From assembly GCF_000015725.1 (NCBI RefSeq), contig NC_008825.1, positions 3,782,001 to 3,846,000 on the forward strand: a DNA stretch of 64,000 nucleotides, given 5' to 3'. The notes below the pieces were generated by a model, which saw only the letters and a program-made list of their open reading frames with translations, was not told where the DNA came from and searched no databases. The translations under genes were made by a program, and so were the position numbers. Shown here piece after piece: positions 10,176 to 19,020 of this stretch (within the stretch, counting starts at the first letter, position 1; every line of letters begins with the position of its first letter). The DNA is from Methylibium petroleiphilum PM1 (GTDB lineage Bacteria; Pseudomonadota; Gammaproteobacteria; Burkholderiales; Burkholderiaceae_C).

Positions 10176-10231
10176 CCCCTCTTTAGCTGCATTTGTTGAG
10201 CGCCCGCAATCCGGATCAAATCGGCGCTGTG
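10176..10231 (-). promoter_or_regulatory. SAM-II riboswitch aptamer upstream of metX
   Basis: The minus-strand RNA shows the SAM-II pattern: AGCGCC pairs with GGCGCU (P1); the intervening loop contains GAUUUGAUCCGGAUUGC; the 3' side reads AACAAAUGCAGCUAAAGAGG, completing the H-type pseudoknot. These blocks line up with the crystallised metX SAM-II RNA as I remember it, including GAUUU, AUUGC and AGCUAAA. It binds S-adenosylmethionine and should lower metX-metW expression when SAM is plentiful. The aptamer begins almost at the predicted transcription start and is followed 22 bases later by an intrinsic terminator. Confidence 0.9.
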
Positions 10232-10237
10232 GGCGGA

Positions 10238-10266
10238 AGTATAGCGAGCCCTCCGGTCGCGTCGAA
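10238..10266 (-). promoter_or_regulatory. Candidate sigma-70 promoter for metX-metW
   Basis: On the minus strand a -10 element TATACT (10238-10243) lies 17 bases from a weak -35 TTCGAC (10261-10266). The expected start of transcription, about 7 bases past the -10, coincides with the first base of the SAM-II aptamer. This agreement supports both calls. Confidence 0.6.
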
Positions 10267-10271
10267 CAGCC

Positions 10272-11192
10272 CTAATCGCCACCCCACTGCGTGCTCGCCA
10301 GTGCCGCCGCCGCCGCGCGCGTCTCCACGCCGAGCTTCTCGAAGATGTGCTCGAGGTGCTTGTTCACGGTGCGGGGGCTCACGCCGAGGATGTCGCCGAT
10401 GTCGCGGTTGGTCTTGCCCTTGGCCAGCCACGACAGCACTTCGGTCTCGCGCGGCGTCAGCGCCGCTGCGCTGAGCCGGGACGGCGAGGCGGCGCCGTCG
10501 CTGCCGTCGCCGCGCTGCACCTCCAGCAGCCACATCGTCTCGCCCATGCCGGCCGGCCCCAGGCTGCGCAGCGTCAGGCGCTGCGGCGCGAGCGGGCCGG
10601 GCATCTGGAACACGCGCTCGGTGCCGGCCTCGGCAGGCGCGATCACGTTGCCCGGACCGTCCGGGCCGCAGGCCGCGAGCCAGCGTTCGGCCTGCGGCGA
10701 GCGCCAGGCGATGCGGCCGTGCGCGTCGACCAGCAGCACGCCCAGCCCGGCCACGTCGACCGCCTCGCGCGCGAGCCGCGTGATGCGCGCATTGCGGGCG
10801 TGCGTGTGCAGCCGCGCCAGCACCTCGGGCGCACGGATCGGCTTGACCACGTAGTCGACCCCGCCGCACGCGAAGCCCTCGACCACGTGCGCGGTCTCCG
10901 ACAGCCCGGTCATGAAGATCACCGGGATGTGCGTCAGCGCCGGGTCGGCCTTGAGGACGCGGCAGGTCTCGAAGCCCGACATCCCCGGCATCATCGCGTC
11001 GAGCAGGATCACGTCGGGCACCACCAAGCGCAGCCGCTGCAGGGCCGCCTCGCCGTCGCGCGCGATCAGCACCGTGTAGCCGGCGTCCTCCAGCGTGTCG
11101 CACAGCATGCCCAGGCTGCTGGGCGCGTCGTCGACCACCAGCACCACCGGGCGCGCGGTCTCGGGCTGCGGCGGTTCAGGCCGGCTGTCCAT
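10272..11192 (-). CDS. Response regulator, REC plus LuxR-type DNA-binding domain
   Basis: DNA-binding response regulator, 306 residues. The receiver domain spans roughly residues 16-130: acidic pair VVDD near 20 and phosphoacceptor Asp65 in LLDAMMPG, with the switch Thr in FMTG and Lys in VKPI. A middle segment (about 140-235) resembles a small PAS-like module. The C-terminal LuxR/FixJ HTH reads LTPRETEVLSWLAKGKTNRD and onward. It begins inside the last codons of the transporter-kinase gene (17-base overlap), so it is surely the cognate partner. The likely target is the divergent urt-fmdA operon, which has a dyad of the kind these regulators bind upstream. Confidence 0.93.
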   Translation of the reverse strand: MDSRPEPPQPETARPVVLVVDDAPSSLGMLCDTLEDAGYTVLIARDGEAALQRLRLVVPDVILLDAMMPGMSGFETCRVLKADPALTHIPVIFMTGLSETAHVVEGFACGGVDYVVKPIRAPEVLARLHTHARNARITRLAREAVDVAGLGVLLVDAHGRIAWRSPQAERWLAACGPDGPGNVIAPAEAGTERVFQMPGPLAPQRLTLRSLGPAGMGETMWLLEVQRGDGSDGAASPSRLSAAALTPRETEVLSWLAKGKTNRDIGDILGVSPRTVNKHLEHIFEKLGVETRAAAAALASTQWGGD

Positions 11193-14100
11193 CGGCGGCC
11201 TCCGTCAGACAGGCCTGCAGACCCTCGAGATCGAAGGCCGCGAGGCAGGCGCGCAGCCGCGCACAGGCCGCGGCATGCCGCGCATCGCTGGCCTCGATCG
11301 CGTCGAGCTGACGCCGCAGGCCGTGCACGTGGCCGATCTGCGCCAGCCGCAAGAGCTCGGTGCGCGCCTCGGCCGGCAGGCGGCGCAGGTCGGCCGGGGC
11401 CTCCGGCGGCAGTGGCGGCAGGGTCGACGCGTGCGCGGCGATCCACTCGATGCCGAGGTGGCGCTGCAGCGTCGCGATCAGTTCCGACTCGATCACCGGC
11501 TTGCCGATGAAGGCCTGGCATTGCGCGGCCAGCAGGCGCTCGGGCTGGTTCTCGAACATGTTGGCCGAGACGATCAGGATCGGCAGCGTGTAGCCGGCGT
11601 CGCGCACCAGCCGCGCGGTCTGCCAGCCGTCGAGGTAGTCCATCGTGATGTCGAGCAGGATCGCATCGGGCACCGCCTCGCGCAGGCTGTCGAGGCACTC
11701 GCTGCCGCTGGCCGCCTCGCGCAGCACGAAGCCCAGCGGCGCCAGCATGCCGGCCAGCATCTGGCGCTGCACCGGCTGGTCGTCCACCACCAGCAGCGTG
11801 CGCCTCGGACCCACGTAGCCGCCCACCTGGCGCGGCGCTTCGGCCTGCGGGCCGGGGTCGCTCACCTCGCGCAGGTAGAGCCGCACGCTGAAGGTGCTGC
11901 CGCGCCCGGGTGCGCTGACGAGTCCGAGCTCGCCGCCCATCAGCGAGGTGAGCAGCGCCGTGATGGTGAGGCCCAGGCCGGTGCCGGGCTCGCCACGCCG
12001 GCGCCCCGCCGCGCCGCGCTCGAAGGGCATGAAGATGCGCTGCTGGTCCTGCGGCGCGATGCCGATACCGGTGTCCACCACGTCGAAGCGCACCACCTCG
12101 CGCCGGCAGTCGACGTGCAGCGTCACCGTGCCCTCGTCGGTGAAGCGCACCGCGTTGCTCAGCAGGTTGATCAGGATCTGCCGCAGCCGCTTGGCGTCGG
12201 CGTGCACCCACGCGGGCATACGGCCGCTGTGCGTGTAGACGAAGGCCAGGCGCTTGGCCTGCGCCTGCGGCTGCACCATGCGCACCAGCTCGTCCAGGAA
12301 GGCCGGCAGCGGCAGCGCCGCCGGCTCCAGTCGCAACCGGCCAGCCTCGATGCGGGCCAGGTCGAGCAGGCCGTCGATCAGCCCCATCAGGTGCTCGCCG
12401 CTGCGCCGGATGGTGTGCACCGCCTCACGCGGCGCGGCGCTCAGCACGCCGTCCTTCAGCAGGATCTGCGCATAGCCCAGGATGCTGTTCAGCGGCGTGC
12501 GCAGCTCGTGCGTCATGCCGGCCACGTAGCGCGTCTTCGCCTGGTTGGCCGACTCGGCCACCTCCTTGGCGGCCTGCAGCGCCGCGTCGGTGCGCTGGTG
12601 CGCGTCGATCTCGCGCGTCAGCAGCTGGTTCTGCCGGTTGGACTCCTCCTGCGCGAGGTGGCGGCTCTCGCTGCCCAGCACCATCCACCACGCGCCCACC
12701 GCCGCCACCAGCGCCAGCAGCGCGAACACCTTCAGGAACGGCCCCTGCAGCGCCACCCCCTGCGCGCCGCGCAGCGTGCTCTCCTGGTCGTACACCACGC
12801 CGAAGATCACCGCCAGCAGCGCCAGCAGCGACACCACCGTCACCAGGTAGTGCGCGACGCGCGAGTTCACGTGCGAGGCCAGCGAGGCCGGCAGCACCAC
12901 GCCGAGCGCCGCACCCACCTGCTCGGCCGCGCGCGAGCCGCTCTTGCAGCGGTCGTGGCAGCGCGAGTCGAGCGTGCAGCACAGCGAGCAGATCGGCGCC
13001 TCGTAGGCCGGGCAGTGCGCCATGTCCTCGGACTCGAAGCGGTTGTCGCACACCGAGCAGGCCACCATCTGGCCCGGCGCCCACTCGCTGCGGCTCTCGC
13101 GCGCCACGTAGTAGCGACCGCGCGTCAGCCAGGCCAGCAGCGGCGAGACCCCCATCGCCGTCAGCAGTGCGATGAAGGGCGCGAAGGCTTCGGCCACCGG
13201 GCCCAGCACACCGGCGTAGGCCACGATCGCCAGGGTGGCCGCGAACAGCATCGCGCCCAGCCCGACCGGGTTGATGTCGTAGAGGTGGGCGCGCTTGAAC
13301 TCGATGTGCTTCGGGCTCCAGCCCAGCGGCTTGTTGATCACCAGGTCGGCCACCAGCGCGCCGACCCAGGCGATCGCGACATTGCTGTAGAGGCCGAGCA
13401 CGCGTTCCAGCGCCTCGAACACGCCCAGCGTCATCAGCAGCATCGCGATCAGCACGTTGAACACCAGCCAGACCACGCGGCCCGGGTGGCTGTGCGTCAG
13501 CCGGCCGAAGAAGTTGGACCACGCCAGCGAGCCGGCGTAGGCATTGGTCAGGTTGATCTTGACCTGCGACACGACGACGAACACCGTGGTGGCCAGCAGC
13601 ACCCAGGAGGCGTTGTCGAACACGTAGGAGAAGCCGGCCAGGTACATCTGCGTCGGCTCGATGGCCTTGTCGGTCGGGATCTGGTGCTGCAACGCGATGA
13701 AGGCGAGGAAGGCGCCGCCCAGCATCTTGATCGCGCCCGGCACGATCCATCCCGGCCCGGCCACCAGCACCGCGGTCCACCAGCGCACCCGGTTCTTCTT
13801 CGTCTTCTCCGGCAGGAAGCGCAGGTAGTCGACCTGCTCGCCGATCTGCACCACCAGCGAGAACGCCACCGTGGCGGCCGCACCGAACATGAGCCAGCCG
13901 AAGCCGCTGCTGCCCGAGCTGCGGCCGGCCAGGCCGGTGAAGTCGGCGAAGGCCTCGGGGTTCTTCAGCAGGATCGCCACGTAGGGGCAGAAGAACAGCA
14001 CGATCCACACCGGCTGCGTCCACAGCTGCAGCCGCGAGATCAGCGTGATGCCGTGCATCACCAGCGGCACGATGCCCAGCGACGACAGCAGGTAGCACAG

Positions 14101-14553
14101 CGCCAGCGGCCAGTCGAAGTACATCTGCAGCGCCAGCGCCAGGATGGCGGCCTCGAGCGCGAAGAAGATGAAGGTGAAGCTCGCGTAGATCAGCGAGGTG
14201 AGCGTGGAGCCGAGGTAGCCGAAGCCGGCGCCGCGCGTCAGCAGGTCCATGTCGACGCCGTACTTGGCGGCGTAGTAGCTGATCGGCAGGCCGGTGAAGA
14301 AGGTCACCACGCACACCACCAGGATGGCCCACAGCGCGTTCGAGAAGCCGTAGTTCAGCGCCACCGAGGCACCGATGGCCTCGAGCGCGAGGAAGGAGGT
14401 GGCGCCGAACGCGGCGTTGCCGACACGCCACTCCGACCACTTGCGGAAGCTGCGCGGCGTGAAGCGCAGCGCGTAGTCCTCCATGGACTCGTCGGCGACC
14501 CAGGCGTTGTAGTCACGCCGGATGCGAAAGATCTTCTGCGTAGCGATCGACAC
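11176..14553 (-). CDS. NCS1-type transporter fused to hybrid histidine kinase (transporter-sensor)
   Basis: 1125-residue membrane sensor with four parts. Residues about 30-480 form a 12-TM nucleobase/cation-symporter-1 (cytosine permease-like) transporter. Residues 499-536 hold eight cysteines (CSVC..C..CSLCC..C..C), probably a metal-binding knot. Residues 565-625 add two TM helices. The kinase follows: HisKA with His682 in THELRTP, HATPase_c with NLLSNA and GTGLGL, then a receiver with Asp968. The GTG at 14553 was chosen because GGAAG lies 6-7 bases upstream and an N-terminal cytosolic stretch MSIATQKIFRIRRDYN fits. It is divergent from urtA. I infer that it senses, and may carry, a urea-, amide- or nucleobase-like nitrogen source. 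Confidence 0.9.
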   Translation of the reverse strand: MSIATQKIFRIRRDYNAWVADESMEDYALRFTPRSFRKWSEWRVGNAAFGATSFLALEAIGASVALNYGFSNALWAILVVCVVTFFTGLPISYYAAKYGVDMDLLTRGAGFGYLGSTLTSLIYASFTFIFFALEAAILALALQMYFDWPLALCYLLSSLGIVPLVMHGITLISRLQLWTQPVWIVLFFCPYVAILLKNPEAFADFTGLAGRSSGSSGFGWLMFGAAATVAFSLVVQIGEQVDYLRFLPEKTKKNRVRWWTAVLVAGPGWIVPGAIKMLGGAFLAFIALQHQIPTDKAIEPTQMYLAGFSYVFDNASWVLLATTVFVVVSQVKINLTNAYAGSLAWSNFFGRLTHSHPGRVVWLVFNVLIAMLLMTLGVFEALERVLGLYSNVAIAWVGALVADLVINKPLGWSPKHIEFKRAHLYDINPVGLGAMLFAATLAIVAYAGVLGPVAEAFAPFIALLTAMGVSPLLAWLTRGRYYVARESRSEWAPGQMVACSVCDNRFESEDMAHCPAYEAPICSLCCTLDSRCHDRCKSGSRAAEQVGAALGVVLPASLASHVNSRVAHYLVTVVSLLALLAVIFGVVYDQESTLRGAQGVALQGPFLKVFALLALVAAVGAWWMVLGSESRHLAQEESNRQNQLLTREIDAHQRTDAALQAAKEVAESANQAKTRYVAGMTHELRTPLNSILGYAQILLKDGVLSAAPREAVHTIRRSGEHLMGLIDGLLDLARIEAGRLRLEPAALPLPAFLDELVRMVQPQAQAKRLAFVYTHSGRMPAWVHADAKRLRQILINLLSNAVRFTDEGTVTLHVDCRREVVRFDVVDTGIGIAPQDQQRIFMPFERGAAGRRRGEPGTGLGLTITALLTSLMGGELGLVSAPGRGSTFSVRLYLREVSDPGPQAEAPRQVGGYVGPRRTLLVVDDQPVQRQMLAGMLAPLGFVLREAASGSECLDSLREAVPDAILLDITMDYLDGWQTARLVRDAGYTLPILIVSANMFENQPERLLAAQCQAFIGKPVIESELIATLQRHLGIEWIAAHASTLPPLPPEAPADLRRLPAEARTELLRLAQIGHVHGLRRQLDAIEASDARHAAACARLRACLAAFDLEGLQACLTEAADGQPA

Positions 14554-14645
14554 GGTGCACTTCCAGTTCTTCCCCGTGCTGGTGCAAGAACCGCGCCGAC
14601 CCGCGCCGGAGCACCGTTTGCGGGCCCTGCGCCGCATTTGCGGGC

Positions 14646-14661
14646 TACGTCGATTGACGTA
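14646..14661. promoter_or_regulatory. TACGTC-N4-GACGTA palindrome, candidate site for the response regulator
   Basis: A perfect inverted repeat of two hexamers with a 4-base spacer, in the 205-base divergent region between the sensor kinase and urtA. It is centred about 105 bases upstream of the urtA start. LuxR/FixJ-type regulators often bind TAC/GTA-ended dyads of this size, so it is a natural target for the neighbouring regulator. No clear sigma-54 site was found in the interval. Confidence 0.45.
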
Positions 14662-14758
14662 TTCGGCCTGCGCACGCTTGTCCGCACCATCGCTTCCGTC
14701 GCGGCTGCTATCGCTTCATGCCGCCTCTTCCAACCACCGTCCGCAGGAGTCGCTAGCC

Positions 14759-16015
14759 ATGTCCCAAGATCGTGATGACGCCCCGTTCTCCGTCGATCGC
14801 CGTCGCCTGCTGCAGGGCCTCGGCGCGCTGCCGCTGGCCGGCATGCCGGCCTGGGCGCTGGCCCAGCAGTTCCCGACCGCCAAGGTCAACACCACCAAGC
14901 TCGCCGTCACCGACACCGAGGTGACGGTGGGGCAGCTGCACTCCAAGACCGGCACGATGGCCATCTCGGAGACCGGCTCGGTGCAGGCCGAGCAGCTGGC
15001 CATCGACCAGATCAACGCGATGGGCGGCATCCTCGGCCGCAAGATCAAGGTGATCTCCGAGGACGGCGCCTCCGACTGGCCGAACTTCGCCGAGAAGAGC
15101 AAGAAGCTGCTCGTCAACGACCGCGTCGCCACCGTGTTCGGCTGCTGGACCAGCGCCTCGCGCAAGGCGGTGCTGCCGGTGTTCGAGAAAGAGAACGGCC
15201 TGCTGTACTACCCGACCTTCTACGAAGGCCTGGAGCAGAGCAAGAACGTCATCTACACCGGCCAGGAAGCCACCCAGCAGATCATCTGGGGCCTGGACTG
15301 GGGCGCGAAGGAGAAGAAGGCCAAGACCTTCTTCCTGGTCGGCTCCGACTACATCTGGCCGCGCACCTCGATGAAGATCGCGCGCAAGCACATCGAGAAC
15401 TTCCAGAAGGGCACGGTCAAGGGCGAGGAGTACTACCCGCTGGGCCACACCAACTTCAACTCGCTGATCAACAAGGTCAAGGTCGCCAAGCCCGACTGCA
15501 TCTTCGCGGCGGTGGTAGGCGGCTCCAACGTGGCCTTCTACAAGCAGCTCAAGGCCGCCGGCATCACCGGCGACAAGCAGTTCCTGCTGACGCTGTCGGT
15601 GACCGAAGACGAGATGACCGGCGTGGGCGGCGAGAACTTCGCCGGCTTCTACTCGTCGATGAAGTACTTCCAGTCGCTGACCAACGACAACAACAAGAAG
15701 TTCGTCGAGGCCTTCAAGGCCAAGTACGGCAAGGACGCCGTGATCGGCGACGTGACGCAGGCCGGGTACCTGGGCCCGTGGCTGTGGAAGGCGGCGGTCG
15801 AGAAGGCCGGCAGCTTCGACGTCGACAAGGTGGTCGCGGCCTCGCCCGGCATCGAACTGAAGACCGCGCCCGAGGGCTACGTGAAGCTCGACGCCAACCA
15901 CCACCTGTGGAGCAAGGCGCGCATCGGCCAGGGCATGCCCGACGCGACCTTCAAGGTGGTGGCGGAGTCGCCCGAGCTGATCAAGCCGGACCCGTTCCCC
16001 AAGGGATATCAATAA
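14759..16015 (+). CDS. urtA: Urea/short-amide ABC transporter substrate-binding protein UrtA
   Basis: Periplasmic binding protein of the branched-chain-amino-acid type (Peripla_BP_5), 418 residues. A twin-arginine signal (DRRRLLQGLGALPLAG) ends near AWALAQ. The mature part begins with VTVGQLHSKTGTMAISETG, typical of UrtA/FmdD proteins. The ATG at 14759 has AGGAG 9 bases upstream. It opens the urtABCDE-fmdA-fmdB operon. The same order (binding protein, permeases, ATPases, formamidase) suggests the cargo may be formamide or acetamide as well as urea, as for the FmdDEF system of methylotrophs. A hairpin follows the gene, as is common after highly expressed binding-protein genes. Confidence 0.93.
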   Translation: MSQDRDDAPFSVDRRRLLQGLGALPLAGMPAWALAQQFPTAKVNTTKLAVTDTEVTVGQLHSKTGTMAISETGSVQAEQLAIDQINAMGGILGRKIKVISEDGASDWPNFAEKSKKLLVNDRVATVFGCWTSASRKAVLPVFEKENGLLYYPTFYEGLEQSKNVIYTGQEATQQIIWGLDWGAKEKKAKTFFLVGSDYIWPRTSMKIARKHIENFQKGTVKGEEYYPLGHTNFNSLINKVKVAKPDCIFAAVVGGSNVAFYKQLKAAGITGDKQFLLTLSVTEDEMTGVGGENFAGFYSSMKYFQSLTNDNNKKFVEAFKAKYGKDAVIGDVTQAGYLGPWLWKAAVEKAGSFDVDKVVAASPGIELKTAPEGYVKLDANHHLWSKARIGQGMPDATFKVVAESPELIKPDPFPKGYQ

Positions 16016-16035
16016 GAGGCCGAGCCCTCCCCCCG

Positions 16036-16059
16036 CCCTCTCCCGCACGCGGGAGAGGG
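16036..16059 (+). other. Intercistronic hairpin between urtA and urtB
   Basis: CCCTCTCCC and GGGAGAGGG form a 9-bp stem (10 with the next G-C pair) and a small loop. No U-tract follows, so it is unlikely to be a full terminator. It may stabilise the urtA transcript and lower expression of the distal genes. It also resembles short palindromic elements common between genes in this bacterial group. Confidence 0.6.
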
Positions 16060-16089
16060 GCCCGAAGACGCAAACACCAGGACGCCGCG

Positions 16090-17004
16090 ATGACCTTCAC
16101 CGACATGATGAACATCGGCCTGATGCAGGGCTTCGCGGGCCTGAGCCTGTTCGCGGTGCTGCTGCTGATGGGGCTGGGGCTCGCGATCATCTTCGGCCAG
16201 ATGGGCGTCATCAACATGGCGCACGGCGAGTTCATGACGATCGGCGCCTACACCATCTTCCTCGGCTCCACGCTGACCGAGAAGTTCGCGCCGACGCTGG
16301 TGCCCTACTACTTCCCGGTCGCCATCGTGCTGGCCTTCGTGTTCGCCTTCATCGTCGGCTGGGGCGTCGAGTGGGGCCTGATCCGCCACCTCTACAAGCG
16401 CCCGCTCGACACGCTGCTCGCCACCTGGGGCGTGAGCCTGGGGCTGCAGCAGGTCTTCCGCACCTTCATCGGCCCGAAGGAAGTGAGCCCGACGCTGCCC
16501 GACTGGCTGCTCGGCTCCTGGGCGCCGCACGAGGGGCTGGACATCCCGATCAACGGCCTGTTCGTGCTGGGACTGACCGCGCTGGTCACCACGCTGGTGC
16601 TGATCGCGCTCTACAAGAGCCGCTGGGGCCTGCGCGTGCGCGCAACGGTCAGCAACCGCACGATGGCCAACGCGATCGGCATCAACACGATGAAGACCGA
16701 CCGCCTGACCTTCGCGATCGGCTGCGGCATCGCCGGTGTCGCCGGCGCGGCCTTCACCACCATCGGTTCCACCGGGCCCACCTCCGGCTCGCTCTACATC
16801 GTCGACGCCTTCCTGGTGGTCACCTTCGGCGGCGCGGCCAGCCTGTTCGGCACCGTGGTCTCGGCCTTCGGCATCGCGCAGACGCAGTCGATCTCCGAGT
16901 TCTTCATGACCGGCTCGATGGCCAAGGTGCTGACGCTGTCGCTGATCGTGCTGATCCTGATGTTCCGCCCGCAAGGCCTGTTCGCCGTCAAGGTCCGGCG
17001 CTGA
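16090..17004 (+). CDS. urtB: Urea/amide ABC transporter permease UrtB
   Basis: Inner-membrane permease of the LivH type, 304 residues with about eight hydrophobic segments. It carries the LivH motif GQMGVINMAHGEFMTIGAY near the N-terminus and the cytoplasmic loop SRWGLRVRATVSNRTMANAIGI. The ATG is preceded by AGGA at 7 bases. It lies 74 bases after urtA, separated by the hairpin, and 31 bases before urtC, with which it should form the membrane heterodimer. Confidence 0.94.
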   Translation: MTFTDMMNIGLMQGFAGLSLFAVLLLMGLGLAIIFGQMGVINMAHGEFMTIGAYTIFLGSTLTEKFAPTLVPYYFPVAIVLAFVFAFIVGWGVEWGLIRHLYKRPLDTLLATWGVSLGLQQVFRTFIGPKEVSPTLPDWLLGSWAPHEGLDIPINGLFVLGLTALVTTLVLIALYKSRWGLRVRATVSNRTMANAIGINTMKTDRLTFAIGCGIAGVAGAAFTTIGSTGPTSGSLYIVDAFLVVTFGGAASLFGTVVSAFGIAQTQSISEFFMTGSMAKVLTLSLIVLILMFRPQGLFAVKVRR

Positions 17005-17035
17005 CACCGTTTTCCGACGCAGAGGACCCCTTCCC

Positions 17036-18250
17036 ATGAAATCGCTGCTCGCGTGGTCTAAGAACTCGGGGCTCGGCAGCCTGCTGCTGCTGATCCTGCT
17101 GCTCGCGGTCGTGCTGCCGCTCACGCTGGACATCTTCCGACTCAACCTGGTCGGCAAGTACCTCACCTATGCCTTCGTCGCTGTCGGCCTGGTGATGGTG
17201 TGGGGCTACGGCGGCGTGCTGAGCCTGGGCCAGGGCGTGTTCTTCGGGCTCGGCGGCTACGCGATGGCGATGTTCCTGAAGCTCGAGGCCTCCGACCCGG
17301 AGACCACCAAGATCCAGACCACGCCGGGCATCCCCGACTTCATGGACTGGAACCAGATCACCGAGCTGCCGATGATGTGGCTGCCGTTCAAGAGCCTGCC
17401 GCTGAGCCTCATTCTGGTGATCGCGGTGCCCACGCTGCTGGCCTGGATCATCAGCTTCGCGATGTTCAAGCGCCGCGTCGGCGGCGTGTACTTCGCGATC
17501 ATCACGCAGGCGGTCGCGCTGATCCTCACGGTGCTGATCATCGGCCAGCAGGGCTACACCGGCGGCGTCAACGGCATGACCGACCTGAAGACCGTGCTCG
17601 GCTGGGACACGCGCACCGACAGCGCCAAGTACATCCTCTACTACCTTTGCGTGGCGCTGCTGGTGGCCAGCATCCTGCTGTGCCGCTGGATCCAGACCAG
17701 CAAGCTCGGCACCCTGCTGCTGGCGATGCGCGACAAGGAAGACCGGGTGCGCTTCTCCGGCTACGACGTCTCCAACTTCAAGATCTTCACCTTCTGCCTG
17801 GCCGCGGCGCTGTCGGGCATCGGCGGCGCGCTGTTCTCTCTGCAGGTGGGCTTCATGTCGCCCAGCTTCGTCGGCATCGTGCCGTCGATCGAGATGGTGA
17901 TCTTCGCGGCGGTCGGCGGGCGCATGAGCCTGGTCGGCGCCGTCTACGGCACGCTGCTGGTCAACGCCGGCAAGACCTTCTTCTCGGAGAGCTTCCCGGA
18001 CCTGTGGCTGTTCCTGATGGCCGCGCTGTTCATCGGCGTGACGCTGGCCTTCCCGATGGGGCTGGCCGGACTGTGGGAGAGCCACGTGAAGCCGTGGTGG
18101 ACGAAACGCCAGGCCGACCGCCGATCGACCCGGGAGCGCGTGGCCGCCGCGCACGCCGCCTACCCCGATGCGCCGCCCAAGCCTGCCCGCGCCACGCCGC
18201 CATCCGGCGATTCGAAGCTGCCCGGCGGCGTGAGCGGCCAGCGCGCCTGA
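17036..18250 (+). CDS. urtC: Urea/amide ABC transporter permease UrtC
   Basis: Second permease (LivM type), 404 residues. The N-terminal half has TM helices with YGGVLSLGQGVFFGLGGYA, the LivM counterpart of the LivH signature. A later segment GRMSLVGAVYGTLLVN matches the family. The soluble C-terminal tail of about 50 residues is rich in Arg, Ala and Pro. It is 16 bases upstream of urtD. The length and order match UrtC of canonical urea transporters. Confidence 0.94.
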   Translation: MKSLLAWSKNSGLGSLLLLILLLAVVLPLTLDIFRLNLVGKYLTYAFVAVGLVMVWGYGGVLSLGQGVFFGLGGYAMAMFLKLEASDPETTKIQTTPGIPDFMDWNQITELPMMWLPFKSLPLSLILVIAVPTLLAWIISFAMFKRRVGGVYFAIITQAVALILTVLIIGQQGYTGGVNGMTDLKTVLGWDTRTDSAKYILYYLCVALLVASILLCRWIQTSKLGTLLLAMRDKEDRVRFSGYDVSNFKIFTFCLAAALSGIGGALFSLQVGFMSPSFVGIVPSIEMVIFAAVGGRMSLVGAVYGTLLVNAGKTFFSESFPDLWLFLMAALFIGVTLAFPMGLAGLWESHVKPWWTKRQADRRSTRERVAAAHAAYPDAPPKPARATPPSGDSKLPGGVSGQRA

Positions 18251-18266
18251 ACCGAGGACCCATGAC

Positions 18267-19010
18267 ATGAGCAACACCGACTTCGCGCTGGCGGTCGAGG
18301 ACCTGACGGTCTCCTTCGATGGATTCAAGGCCATCGACAAGCTCACGCTCTACATCGACAAGAACGAGCTGCGCGTGATCATCGGCCCGAACGGCGCCGG
18401 CAAGACCACGCTGCTCGACCTGATCTGCGGCAAGACCAAGGCGAGCCACGGCAGCATCCGCTTCCAGAACACCGAGCTCACCAGGATGGCCGAGCACAAG
18501 CGCGTGCGCCTGGGCATCGGCCGCAAGTTCCAGACACCGTCGATCTACGAGAACCTGTCGGTGTTCAAGAACCTCGAGGTGTCCTTCCCCAAGGGCCGCT
18601 CGGTGGCCGGCGCGCTGTTCTTCAAGTGCGACGACACGGTGAAGGCGCGCGTGCAGGTGGTGGCCGAGGAGATCGGCCTCGCCGAGCTGCTGGAGACCGA
18701 GGCCGGCCTGCTGAGCCACGGCCAGAAGCAGTGGCTCGAGATCGGCATGCTGCTGATGCAGGAGCCCGAGCTGCTGATGCTCGACGAGCCGATCGCCGGC
18801 ATGAGCGCACGCGAGCGCGAGCTCACCGCCGAGCTGCTGCAGCGCATCTGCAAGAACCGCGCGGTGATCGTGATCGAGCACGACATGGACTTCGTGAAGC
18901 AGATCGCCCACAAGGTGACCGTGATGCACCAGGGAAAGATCCTCGCCGAAGGCTCGATGGACAAGGTGCAGAACGACCCCAAGGTCATCGACGTCTACCT
19001 GGGCCACTGA
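18267..19010 (+). CDS. urtD: Urea/amide ABC transporter ATPase UrtD
   Basis: Cytoplasmic ATPase of 247 residues (LivG type). Walker A is GPNGAGKTT, the signature motif LSHGQKQWLEIG, and Walker B LLMLDEP followed by IAGMS, a UrtD trait. An overlapping upstream ATG at 18262 runs straight into a stop, so the ATG giving MSNTDFAL is used. It ends 10 bases before urtE. Confidence 0.95.
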   Translation: MSNTDFALAVEDLTVSFDGFKAIDKLTLYIDKNELRVIIGPNGAGKTTLLDLICGKTKASHGSIRFQNTELTRMAEHKRVRLGIGRKFQTPSIYENLSVFKNLEVSFPKGRSVAGALFFKCDDTVKARVQVVAEEIGLAELLETEAGLLSHGQKQWLEIGMLLMQEPELLMLDEPIAGMSARERELTAELLQRICKNRAVIVIEHDMDFVKQIAHKVTVMHQGKILAEGSMDKVQNDPKVIDVYLGH

Positions 19011-19020
19011 GGACACCATC

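Noticed and set aside
14554-14758. Sigma-54 promoter for urtA
   Set aside because: I looked for the GG/GC -24/-12 pattern with correct spacing and found none convincing.
11095-14775. 1226-codon open frame on the plus strand opposite the transporter-kinase
   Set aside because: Its translation is His/Arg/Gln-rich noise without domains, and the opposite strand encodes clear transporter and kinase motifs. Long antisense frames are expected at this GC content.
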